A stretch of DNA of 64,000 nucleotides from positions 124,001-188,000 of the forward strand of contig QXPY01000002.1 in assembly GCA_003583745.1 (NCBI GenBank), in the 5' to 3' direction. How positions within the stretch are numbered: position 1 is the stretch's first letter; every line of letters starts with the position of its first letter. A program made the translations under genes and the position numbers. Source of the stretch: Rhodocyclales bacterium GT-UBC. Lineage in GTDB: Bacteria; Pseudomonadota; Gammaproteobacteria; Burkholderiales; Rhodocyclaceae. Under the pieces are notes generated by a model. That model ran no database searches, had not been told where the DNA came from, and worked only from the letters and a program-made list of their open reading frames with translations. Shown here piece by piece: positions 45,781 through 53,772 of the stretch.

Positions 45781-46584
45781 TTAGAACGAAGGGATGAACT
45801 TGTTTGCCCAGGCAAACAGTTCCGCCAATGGCCAGATGATGCAGATCAGAATCCCTGCCACCAAAATGATTTCACCCAGCACAGGGCCGACCGAATCGTT
45901 CAAATTTCGGGCAAAACGCGGCGCGGCGGATTCCTTGTAATACTTCAACTCCGGATCGTCGGCATTCGCATCCTTGATGCCGGTGATCATGCCAACCACG
46001 TGATTCGACTTATGGACTGCAGTCGCCCAGAAGTTGCCCAGCAGATGGCAGGTCACCAGCGACGCGGCGACGTTGCCGCAGAAAATGTGCATATCCTTCA
46101 GGCCCAGCGTGAAGCTGTGACCGAACAGGGCCAACGTGGTGAACTCGTCTTCCCATTCACTTGGCACCATATCGCCCAGCGGCCCCATTTCCTGGCCAGA
46201 GCTGTACAGCATCAAACCCAGCGTACCGGTAACCAGCATGGTGATAATCAGCGCAAACACCATCGCTCCACCTAAAGGGTTGTGGGAGATGGTGTGCATC
46301 GGATGACCGACCACCGAATCGATGCCATATTTGATCATCGTCTTCGGGCTATAGACGAAAGTCCAGAATCGTGCGGCACGCGGCCCGATAAAGCCCCAGA
46401 TGATGCGGAAACTCATGACCACCATGATGATGTAGGCGGCGTAGACGTGCAGCGGAAATTTGCTCGACTTGAAATAGAGGGAGAAAAAGGCAAAAACCAT
46501 CATCCAGTGGCCAATCCGCACCACGGGGTCCCATACCTTGATGAATACCCGCTTGGGCGGGTTATTGGTATCTTCGTTGCTCAT
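45781..46584 (-). CDS. Cytochrome b561-type membrane protein of the electron-transfer locus
   Basis: A 267-residue membrane protein of the Ni/Fe-hydrogenase/formate-dehydrogenase b-type cytochrome fold with four core helices and a C-terminal helix. Candidate haem ligands are His in RIGHWMMVFAF, KFPLHVYAAYI, and LKDMHIFCGNVAASLVTCHLLG with AVHKSNHVVG. It probably exchanges electrons between the quinone pool and the periplasmic cytochromes, taking the place held by CymA or similar tetrahaem proteins in other Mtr/Mto systems. It follows the barrel gene after 62 bases with an intervening hairpin. Confidence 0.88.
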   Translation of the reverse strand: MSNEDTNNPPKRVFIKVWDPVVRIGHWMMVFAFFSLYFKSSKFPLHVYAAYIIMVVMSFRIIWGFIGPRAARFWTFVYSPKTMIKYGIDSVVGHPMHTISHNPLGGAMVFALIITMLVTGTLGLMLYSSGQEMGPLGDMVPSEWEDEFTTLALFGHSFTLGLKDMHIFCGNVAASLVTCHLLGNFWATAVHKSNHVVGMITGIKDANADDPELKYYKESAAPRFARNLNDSVGPVLGEIILVAGILICIIWPLAELFAWANKFIPSF

Positions 46585-46615
46585 TGCTGTTTTCCTTGAG
46601 CTAAACCATCAAACA

Positions 46616-46636
46616 CCCCGGGGCAAAGCCCCGGGG
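46616..46636 (-). repeat. Intra-operon hairpin between the barrel and b-type cytochrome genes
   Basis: A perfect 9-bp GC stem (CCCCGGGGC/GCCCCGGGG) with AAA loop and no T-run. It may stabilise the upstream message or lower expression of the b-type cytochrome gene. Confidence 0.7.
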
Positions 46637-46646
46637 ATACATCCCA

Positions 46647-48755
46647 TCAGAACGACTGAATCAGGGAAATTCCCAGAATCTGCGTCGTCTGGTTCGGCTT
46701 CACGTAGACCTTCGTGCCGTCGGCATACACCCAGTTCTGCCAGGTATAGTCATCCATCTTGCGTAGATCGTAGATGTAATCGAGACGCAGCTTGGTCGAC
46801 TTGGCCACTGGATACACACCGAAGATCTTGAAGGTGTTCAGCACGTAGCTGGTATCCGGCAGTACGCCATTGCCGGCGGCCACAGCGGCTGTCGGGTTGG
46901 TCGCACTGACGAAGGTCGTTGCCGGGATACCGCCGATTGATTGCTTGTTGGTATCGCGGGAATAGAGATATTGCGCCCCGACATCCAGAGCCTTGACCTT
47001 GCCGCTCAACCCGAAGCCGATTTGATCGGACTTGGAAGTCAGCTTGGCATCCCATTGCACCAGCGTTCCAGTACGCAAGGTATTAGAGGTGCAATTGCTG
47101 CTGTTCCCAGTTGAGCAAACTGCGCCCTGAGTGTGCTGCGAAGAGTCACCCATCTGCTTCGAATACCAGCCATTCAGCTTCCAGTTGTCGTTGATGGCAT
47201 AGGTTGCATCCAGCGAGAATACTTGCCCCTGGCCGTCTTCCAGACCGTAGCTGCTACGGGTGTATTGGTCGAAATAGGCCTCGTAACCGAATTGCAGGTT
47301 GAGGGCTTCTGTCGTTGCCCAATCGACCATGCCGCGAATCTTGTTGCGGCTCCGATCAGCCAGATAAACCGGATACAGCGTCGGCTGCGTCGGCCCCCAA
47401 TCGGAACCATTGCGCTCGGAATGGGCCACGGAAACCGTCCCGTTAACCGTCTCGCTCATGGCCTTGCGCAAGGCAAGCCGCGAGGTCAGTTCCTTGACCT
47501 CCTTGCGCTCCCACTCTTCGCTCTTCTTCTGGGTGTAGTCGACACCGGCCGTCACGCCGTATCCGGCCCCCAGATTGTAGTCGGCCTCGAACTTGCCCCA
47601 ATTCGCCTTGTGCGACTCTGGATTGTTCGTATAGCCCGTATAGAACGTACGAATCGGCGTTTTGTCCTGCTTGTCTTCGTAGCGCCACGAACCGAGCAAT
47701 TTGAGGTCGCGGGTGACACGCGAAGTCAGCGCGGTATAGATCTCGGTGGTTTGAACCTTGGCATCCAGGCTCGAACCAATACCGGCATTGGTTGGCTGGC
47801 CGCTCAGGAAGCTTTCATTCTGGCGCCCCTCGGAACGGGCGTATTTCAACGTGGCGCGCGTATCCTTCGTGAAATTGTAGGCACCATTCACGTAGAACTG
47901 TTGCGACGAATTGTCAGGAGACAAGGCAATCGGCGACAAATTCGTCGCCACCAGAGCCGTATTGGTGCCGGCAACGACGTTCAGCGCGGAATTGCTGGTG
48001 GTCAGGAAACTGCCGTAATAACCCGCCGTAATCTGATAAGTGCTATTGGCGTATTCGAGCGTACCTTCGATCTGCTTGTGATTCTGGTTGATCGGCTCGG
48101 GAGAAAACAGGAAGCCGCTGTAGCGATTCGGCGTACCAGTTCCGGCCACGCCGCGCACGCCATCCATCCGGGTACCGGTTTTCTCTTCATTCTTCAGCGA
48201 CACGCCGAGCTTCAGCCCCTCCATCAAATACTTGCTGGCAGTCACGGTTGTGATATCGCGCTCGGTACTCAAGGTCACCGAACCCAAAGCCGGATTGGTC
48301 AGCACGCCATTGGTGAAAGCCGAGTTGGGCAACGAAGGTTGCACGATGGTATTCGAACCGATGCCACCCACCGCCGTGCTGATCTCATATGGGCTGTAGC
48401 GCGGGATCTGGTTGTAATCCAGGCTGACAGACCAGTCGCCCTGCTTCTCGTAGGAGGCACCGAACTCCTGGGTGCTCAGCCCCAGCTCCCGCGCCTTCAC
48501 TTTCAACCAGTCGCCATTTTCACCACGCTTGACGACATCGATATCGATATTGCCGTTCAGCCCTTCGTGATTGACGCCGTTGTACTGGCGATAGAGCGGA
48601 TTGACGTTGTTCTGATAGGGCAGCTTGATTGCCACCTCGGCAACGTCCGGATTGATCAAATCGTCCACTTCGTCAGCATAAGCGCCGGCCAGGGGGAACA
48701 CTGCGGACAAGGCAACTACGATTGCGGTCCGCCGGAAACTCTTATGGTTGCTCAC
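46647..48755 (-). CDS. mtoB: MtrB/PioB-family outer-membrane beta-barrel
   Basis: A 702-residue protein with a signal peptide (cut near AYA) and a long series of alternating beta strands ending in the outer-membrane C-terminal Phe (LGISLIQSF). It belongs to the decahaem-associated MtrB/PioB family, whose barrel encloses an MtrA-type cytochrome to conduct electrons through the outer membrane. I see no N-terminal CxxC of the Shewanella MtrB type. GTG start with GGAGAAAT before it. It follows the decahaem gene by 17 bases. The mto name is by analogy with iron-oxidiser loci; direction of electron flow is not shown. Confidence 0.9.
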   Translation of the reverse strand: MSNHKSFRRTAIVVALSAVFPLAGAYADEVDDLINPDVAEVAIKLPYQNNVNPLYRQYNGVNHEGLNGNIDIDVVKRGENGDWLKVKARELGLSTQEFGASYEKQGDWSVSLDYNQIPRYSPYEISTAVGGIGSNTIVQPSLPNSAFTNGVLTNPALGSVTLSTERDITTVTASKYLMEGLKLGVSLKNEEKTGTRMDGVRGVAGTGTPNRYSGFLFSPEPINQNHKQIEGTLEYANSTYQITAGYYGSFLTTSNSALNVVAGTNTALVATNLSPIALSPDNSSQQFYVNGAYNFTKDTRATLKYARSEGRQNESFLSGQPTNAGIGSSLDAKVQTTEIYTALTSRVTRDLKLLGSWRYEDKQDKTPIRTFYTGYTNNPESHKANWGKFEADYNLGAGYGVTAGVDYTQKKSEEWERKEVKELTSRLALRKAMSETVNGTVSVAHSERNGSDWGPTQPTLYPVYLADRSRNKIRGMVDWATTEALNLQFGYEAYFDQYTRSSYGLEDGQGQVFSLDATYAINDNWKLNGWYSKQMGDSSQHTQGAVCSTGNSSNCTSNTLRTGTLVQWDAKLTSKSDQIGFGLSGKVKALDVGAQYLYSRDTNKQSIGGIPATTFVSATNPTAAVAAGNGVLPDTSYVLNTFKIFGVYPVAKSTKLRLDYIYDLRKMDDYTWQNWVYADGTKVYVKPNQTTQILGISLIQSF

Positions 48756-48772
48756 AATATTTCTCCTTGCGA

Positions 48773-49735
48773 TCAGCGGAAGAAGCGGCCTGCACCACTG
48801 GAAGTGGCGTTGCTCGGGTTATTGCTGCCATGGATATTCGTGTGGCAGTTGTTGCAACCACGCGCTTGAGCCATACCCGGACCGATATTGGTACTGACTG
48901 CATTAGGCATATTGCTGCGGACGCCAGGCACGTTGCCAGGGTGCGAGGACTCGCCGTGGCACTGCTGACACAGGAAGGGCTGACGTGCCTTCAGCATGTT
49001 CTCGGCCGTCGTGCCATGCGGGTTATGGCAGTTGCTGCAGTTTTCGACGACGGGCTGATGGTTATGAATGAACGGGCCGCGCTTTTCCGCATGGCAGGTA
49101 AAGCAGGTGGCATTCACCGTATCCTTGATCAGCGACTTCTCGCCAGCCGAGCCGTGGGCACTGTGGCAATCCGAACAGGTCATCTTGCCTTCCGGAATCG
49201 GATGGTGAGAGGGCTTGTTGGTTTCCGTGCGTTGTTGCTTGTGGCAGGTGTAGCAGACCTCGGGCTGGGTACGCTTGTCACGCACCTTGTCCTTGCCGGT
49301 ATGGATCTGGTGGCAGGACGTACAGGCCACGTCACGCGTCGCGTGGGCACTGGAATTCCAGTTCATGTGCTTGCCGCCCTGATGGCAGGACGTACAGGCT
49401 GCGCTCTTGGCATCGGCCGAGTGCTTCGACTTCTTGCCGAAGTTCAGATCGGTCGCCGGACGCTCTTTCACATCCTCCGGCTTGTTGGCATGGCGTTCGC
49501 TCTCGCCGTGGCAAGAGGTACAGGTCGGCGTGCGACTATCCTTGGTCACACCATGCTTGGTCTTGCCGATCGACAGCACCGGTACGGCCTCGCTCTCATC
49601 GTGGCAGCGCGTACATTTTGCGTCCCCCTTGAGAACCATGTCCTTTTCGTCGGCAGCCTGAGCCGGCATGGCGGCAAGCCATGCCCCGGCAACCAGCAGC
49701 GCGGCCAGCGCGCCCCTTCGCATCTGTTTCATCAT
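48773..49735 (-). CDS. mtoA: Decahaem c-type cytochrome, DmsE/MtrA/MtoA family
   Basis: A 320-residue periplasmic cytochrome. After the signal peptide (ending AQA) there are exactly ten CxxCH haem sites: CTRCH, three CTSCH, CYTCH, CSDCH, CFTCH, CSNCH, CQQCH and CNNCH. Extra His residues supply the distal ligands. MtrA-type proteins form the haem wire inside the MtrB barrel. RBS GGGGGAAG precedes the double ATG. It lies between the monohaem gene and the barrel gene on one strand. No outer-surface MtrC-like gene is present, as in MtoAB/PioAB systems. Confidence 0.95.
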   Translation of the reverse strand: MMKQMRRGALAALLVAGAWLAAMPAQAADEKDMVLKGDAKCTRCHDESEAVPVLSIGKTKHGVTKDSRTPTCTSCHGESERHANKPEDVKERPATDLNFGKKSKHSADAKSAACTSCHQGGKHMNWNSSAHATRDVACTSCHQIHTGKDKVRDKRTQPEVCYTCHKQQRTETNKPSHHPIPEGKMTCSDCHSAHGSAGEKSLIKDTVNATCFTCHAEKRGPFIHNHQPVVENCSNCHNPHGTTAENMLKARQPFLCQQCHGESSHPGNVPGVRSNMPNAVSTNIGPGMAQARGCNNCHTNIHGSNNPSNATSSGAGRFFR

Positions 49736-49765
49736 TTTACTTCCCCCTGATTTCCGGTTAGCTGC

Positions 49766-50107
49766 TTAACGCGAGAGAATCCACTGCACCAAGCCCTTGA
49801 TCTCGGCCTCGTCCTTGGTCTTGAGCGGCTCGTGATCTTCTTCCTTATCTTTGATCTTGACCTTGTTGAAGGTCGTCACGTGCTTGTAAATCTTGGCTTC
49901 GGCATCCGGCTTGCCGCGCTGCTTGTCGGCGATTTCCTTGTAGGACGGGCCGTCCTTCTTCTTGTCCAGGGCATGGCACTTCAGGCAGTTGTTCTTTTTG
50001 AGAAGGGCCTTCGCCTCGTCGTCATCCAGGGCGTAAGCGGAAGAAGCCCCCATGAACAGGGCGAACAAGCTGCTAAAAAGGACGGTGCGGGAAAAACGTG
50101 TATTCAT
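49766..50107 (-). CDS. Monohaem class I cytochrome c without methionine ligand
   Basis: A 113-residue protein with a signal peptide (cut after AYA, about 26) and one CLKCH site (41-45). The fold is class I (KALLKKNNCLKCHALD to the terminal helix LVQWILSR), but the mature protein contains no methionine at all; the place of the usual Met is taken by EEDHEPLKT with His92, and His76 is another candidate. Bis-His ligation would lower the potential. It is the first gene of the electron-transfer operon, where Sideroxydans has the monohaem MtoD. Likely periplasmic shuttle to MtoA. Confidence 0.9.
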   Translation of the reverse strand: MNTRFSRTVLFSSLFALFMGASSAYALDDDEAKALLKKNNCLKCHALDKKKDGPSYKEIADKQRGKPDAEAKIYKHVTTFNKVKIKDKEEDHEPLKTKDEAEIKGLVQWILSR

Positions 50108-50237
50108 GATGTGCTCTCACGACAAACAATTTAAAAACCTGAAATGCGCCGGGTAGACTGGCTTTACATTTCCTAACAGGTTGCGATTGTCGGCCCATCG
50201 CACAAAACCCTATATCGGAAGAGGATTAATCTTCGGG

Positions 50238-50251
50238 TAGGAAAATTCCTA
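50238..50251. promoter_or_regulatory. Palindrome in the divergent region upstream of the electron-transfer operon
   Basis: TAGGAA-AA-TTCCTA, a perfect 6-2-6 inverted repeat, next to the nested palindrome GAAGAGGATTAATCTTC (about 50218-50234). They lie in the 292-bp gap between the cytochrome operon and the EEP gene and are likely regulator sites for one of them. Regulator not identified. Confidence 0.45.
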
Positions 50252-50399
50252 TTCTTCGCCGAACAGCCAGTCCGGAGCGGCCTGCGCACGCTGCCGCCGG
50301 ATCGGCATTGGTGGTAGCCTGTATGCGGAGACTCATGCGAAACAAACGGTGCCCGAATGCCTATCTCGGCGTGCCTTCGGGACAGGAACCTCGACGAAC

Positions 50400-51158
50400 A
50401 TGACTGATTGCGCCCCCCTTCCTCGCCTGCACATCGTCACCTACAACATCCACAAGGGATTTTCGCAATTCAACCGGCAGATGATGGTCCATGAATTGCG
50501 CGACCGGCTTCGTCACCTCAATCCCGACATTGCCTTCCTGCAGGAAGTACAAGGCCTGCATCTGATTCACGCCGAGCGGCACGGCGACTGGCCGGCTGCG
50601 CCGCAACACGAATTCCTCGCCGCCGACACCTGGCAAGCCGCTTACGGACGCAACATGGTTTACGACCATGGACATCACGGCAACGCGATCCTGTCGCGCT
50701 TCCCCATTGAAGAGACCCACAATCAGGATGTCACCCACTTGCAGTTCGAGAAGCGCGGCCTGTTGCACTGCAGGATCGCCCTCCCGCAAGGGCAGGCCGT
50801 GCATTGCGTGTGCGTCCACCTGTCGCTGTTCGGCTACTCCCGGCGACGCCAGATGGCGGCCCTGGCCGATTACATTGAGCGCGTAGCCGGCGACGGTGTC
50901 CCCCTGATCATTGCCGGCGACTTCAACGACTGGCGCAACCGGGCGGACGAGCACCTGGCCGAGCGCCTCGGCCTGGAAGAAGCATTCAGCCAGCGCGGCA
51001 TACCGGTCCGCAGCTTTCCGGCAGCCTTACCCATGTTCCGGCTCGACCGGATCTACGTCCGCGGCTTTCGGGTCGAACGCACCGAAGTCCATCAGGGCGC
51101 CCCGTGGTCCAGCCTGTCCGACCATGCCGCGCTCTCCGCCCATCTGTTCCGGCGATGA
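50400..51158 (+). CDS. Endonuclease/exonuclease/phosphatase-family protein, YbhP type
   Basis: A 252-residue EEP-fold protein: LHIVTYNIHKG, IAFLQEVQG (metal Glu), HGNAILSRFP, VCVHLSLFGYSRRRQ, LIIAGDFNDW and the closing SLSDHAALSAHL carry the metal and catalytic residues. It is coupled by ATGA overlap to a ClsB-type cardiolipin synthase, matching E. coli ybhP-clsB, which points to a lipid phosphodiesterase-type role over DNA cleavage. Start at 50400 chosen for the conserved N-terminus. Confidence 0.88.
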   Translation: MTDCAPLPRLHIVTYNIHKGFSQFNRQMMVHELRDRLRHLNPDIAFLQEVQGLHLIHAERHGDWPAAPQHEFLAADTWQAAYGRNMVYDHGHHGNAILSRFPIEETHNQDVTHLQFEKRGLLHCRIALPQGQAVHCVCVHLSLFGYSRRRQMAALADYIERVAGDGVPLIIAGDFNDWRNRADEHLAERLGLEEAFSQRGIPVRSFPAALPMFRLDRIYVRGFRVERTEVHQGAPWSSLSDHAALSAHLFRR

Positions 51159-52366
51159 ATGCGGGCTTTGAATCGGGCAACAGCCTGACGCTGCTCAATT
51201 CGGGGGCGGCCTATTTCCCGGCCATGCTGGCCGAAATCGATGCGGCAAGCGCCGAGATCTACCTGGAAAGCTACATTTTCGCCAACGATACGATCGGTCG
51301 GCGCGTCGTTGCGGCCCTGTGTGCAGCAGCGCAGCGGGGGGTGCGGGTACATGTGATCGTCGATGGTTTCGGAGGTCGGAACTTCGTCGAGGACTTCATG
51401 CCGCAACTCGCCCAAGCCGAAGTCCAGGCCATGCTCTACCGTCCGGAAATCGGCCGCTTCCGTCTCAAGCGACATCGCTTGCGGCGACTGCACCGCAAAT
51501 TGGTGGTGATCGATGGCCGGGTTGCCTTTGTCGGTGGCATCAACATCATCGACGACCACAACGCCCCCCCCGACATGAGTCCGCGCTACGACTACGCCGT
51601 CCGCATCGAGGGCCCGACAGTCGCCCAGATACACCATGCTGTTCGTCGCATGTGGGAGATCGTCACTTGGGTCAATTTCAAACGCCGCTTCCGCCTCCCG
51701 CCCTACAACCGCCAGGCACTACCCGCCGTCGGCTCGCAACGGGCTGCATTCCTGATCCGCGACAACATCCGCCACCGCCAGGACATCCTGAATGCCTACA
51801 TCGGCGCCATCAACCTTGCGCGCGACGAAATACTCATCGCCAACGCCTATTTCATGCCCGGCGTACGCTTTGCGCGCGCCCTGCAAGCCGCGGCCCGGCG
51901 TGGCGTGCGCATCAGCATCCTGCTCCAGGGCAAGACCGATCACCCGCTGCTGCGCTTTGCCACACAGACGCTCTATCTGGCCGCAATGGAAAACAATATC
52001 CGGATTTTCGAATACGAAAAAAGCTTCATGCACGCCAAGGTTGCCGTCATCGATGGGCAATGGGCAACGATCGGCTCATCCAACATCGATCCTTTCAGCC
52101 TGTTGCTCGCCAAGGAAGCCAATCTCGTGGTGGACGACCGCAGGCTAGCCTGCGAACTGCATGAAAGCATCGAAACGGCGATTCGCGAAGGCGCACGCGA
52201 AATCCTTGCCGAAACCCTGATTCGCCTGCCGTTATATACAAAACTCCTGCGCTGGCTTAGCTACGGACTGGTTCGCCTGCTGGTCGGTTTGACCGGCTAC
52301 GGTCCCAAGCATTGGCGCGCCGACGAAGAACAGATCGAAACAAGCGGGACTAAGAACGAACCATAG
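51155..52366 (+). CDS. clsB: Cardiolipin synthase B (phospholipase D family)
   Basis: A 403-residue protein with two HKD motifs: HRKLVVIDGRVAFVGGIN and HAKVAVIDGQWATIGSSNID. ClsB makes cardiolipin, and in E. coli also phosphatidylglycerol, from phosphatidyl donors. No N-terminal membrane helices, as expected for ClsB rather than ClsA. Start codon overlaps the stop of the YbhP-type gene. Its 3' end overlaps the convergent gluQ by 17 bases. Confidence 0.92.
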   Translation: MNAGFESGNSLTLLNSGAAYFPAMLAEIDAASAEIYLESYIFANDTIGRRVVAALCAAAQRGVRVHVIVDGFGGRNFVEDFMPQLAQAEVQAMLYRPEIGRFRLKRHRLRRLHRKLVVIDGRVAFVGGINIIDDHNAPPDMSPRYDYAVRIEGPTVAQIHHAVRRMWEIVTWVNFKRRFRLPPYNRQALPAVGSQRAAFLIRDNIRHRQDILNAYIGAINLARDEILIANAYFMPGVRFARALQAAARRGVRISILLQGKTDHPLLRFATQTLYLAAMENNIRIFEYEKSFMHAKVAVIDGQWATIGSSNIDPFSLLLAKEANLVVDDRRLACELHESIETAIREGAREILAETLIRLPLYTKLLRWLSYGLVRLLVGLTGYGPKHWRADEEQIETSGTKNEP

Positions 52367-53243
52367 CGCGAACGCGGGGAATCGCATCGAAACGCCAGTT
52401 CGCCAATGCCCACGCCCAGACTTCGCCAATACCTGCCCGCGCCAGTTCGGCCGGCGGAACCTGTCCCAGGAAATCCAATGCATCGACCAGATGCGCCGAA
52501 GCCTGGCTGACATCGAGCGCTGGCGCTCGCGTCTGCTTGGATAGCTTTTCCCCGGCCGCATTGCTGACTACCGGCAAATGGGCGTAACGCGGCGTGGCAT
52601 AGCCAAGACAGCGTTGCAACCAGATCTGCCGCGGCGTCGAATCGAGCAGGTCCGCCCCCCTGACCACATCGCTAATCCCCTGGTCGGCATCATCGATGAC
52701 GACCGCCAATTGATAGGCGAAATATCCGTCTGCCCGCTGCAGCACGAAATCGCCGACATCGCGTGCCAAAACTTGATCCACCGTTCCCTGCACCCGATCC
52801 TCGAAAGACAAGGCCTCGTCCGGCACCCGCATGCGCCAGGCCCGAACCGCCCGACCTGACGCCAAACCGGAACGACATATTCCCGGATAGACGGGTCCGC
52901 CGTCGACCGCAAGCAGACGCGCCGCATCGGCGATCTCCTTGCGCGAGCAGGCGCAGCCATAGGCCAGGCCATCTCGGCGGAGCGCATCGAGCACTTCGGC
53001 ATAACGGTCGAGACGCTGGCTTTGCCATACGACAGGGCCATCCCAGGTAAAGCCGAATGCCTCAAGCGTGGCCAGAATGTCGTCGGCCGCTCCGGGCACC
53101 GTACGGCCCAGATCGACATCTTCGATACGCACCAGCCACTCGCCCTGACGCGAACGCGCATCGAGATAACTGCCCAGCGCCGCAACCAGGGAACCAAAAT
53201 GCAACGCGCCACTCGGCGACGGTGCAAAGCGCGAGCGAATCAT
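52350..53243 (-). CDS. gluQ: Glutamyl-Q tRNA(Asp) synthetase
   Basis: A 297-residue truncated GluRS paralogue that attaches glutamate to queuosine at position 34 of tRNA-Asp. The HIGH-like SGALHFGSLVAAL and KMSKS-like GEKLSKQ are present, and zinc ligands occur in YGCACSR and YPGIC. It lacks the anticodon-binding domain, as is normal. The ATG at 53243 begins the conserved RSRFAPSPSG. Confidence 0.95.
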   Translation of the reverse strand: MIRSRFAPSPSGALHFGSLVAALGSYLDARSRQGEWLVRIEDVDLGRTVPGAADDILATLEAFGFTWDGPVVWQSQRLDRYAEVLDALRRDGLAYGCACSRKEIADAARLLAVDGGPVYPGICRSGLASGRAVRAWRMRVPDEALSFEDRVQGTVDQVLARDVGDFVLQRADGYFAYQLAVVIDDADQGISDVVRGADLLDSTPRQIWLQRCLGYATPRYAHLPVVSNAAGEKLSKQTRAPALDVSQASAHLVDALDFLGQVPPAELARAGIGEVWAWALANWRFDAIPRVRAMVRS

Positions 53244-53550
53244 TGCCGGCCTCGGAGAAGATGTCCCAAACGCCCGCAGGCGCCATCCCCATGCCTGTAA
53301 GGCCGCACCGGGCGCCACCTTTCGGGCCCGCTGGCGACAGCTAATACCAGGCAGCCAAGCCCTGAGATGAAAGACGAGCCAAGCGAGAATCGCCCGCCCC
53401 CAAGCATGCTGCTCAAGCATTTTCCCGGAATAGACATGGACGACATTTTAAGCCAGGGCCGCCAGCTCGTTCCGCTGCATTTTGCCAAATCCGGGAAAGG
53501 ATTTTCCCGGGAGAGGGAGGCCTGTGCAGGAAGGAAAAAGCCAAGCACTT
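53244..53550. other. Gap upstream of the TonB receptor; no supported gene
   Basis: Part of a 529-bp gap. Short open frames exist on both strands but have no recognisable family, RBS or typical composition. A perfect hairpin CCGGGAAA-GGAT-TTTCCCGG lies at 53491-53510. Confidence 0.6.
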
Positions 53551-53569
53551 GATTTTGATAACCATTCTC
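53551..53569 (+). promoter_or_regulatory. Fur box upstream of the TonB-dependent receptor
   Basis: GATTTTGATAACCATTCTC matches the 19-base Fur consensus at 15 positions; an overlapping second site (53556-53574) matches at 13. This indicates iron-dependent repression of the receptor gene, whose ATG is about 200 bases downstream. Confidence 0.8.
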
Positions 53570-53772
53570 AATTTCAAACTCTCTGACTTAGCCCACCGCG
53601 TGCCTGGTACGCCGATTGCAGAGAAGGTCGCCATCCAGTTCGCCTCGCAACGCAGCTGTACCGGCCGCATAGGCAGGCCGGAATGGACTTGCGCGACAAC
53701 CGGACATTTCCTTCATCGGCAAGCCAGGTGCCTCTCCCAGCCAGCCTCATATTCGCCAGGAGAAAGCATCTC

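Noticed and set aside
53367-53552. A 61-codon plus-strand frame before the Fur box
   Set aside because: Composition untypical, no family, and it overlaps a hairpin and the likely promoter region.
53570-53772. Possible cobalamin or other riboswitch in the TonB receptor leader
   Set aside because: I could not find the conserved cobalamin-box or other known riboswitch core; only a simple hairpin is visible.
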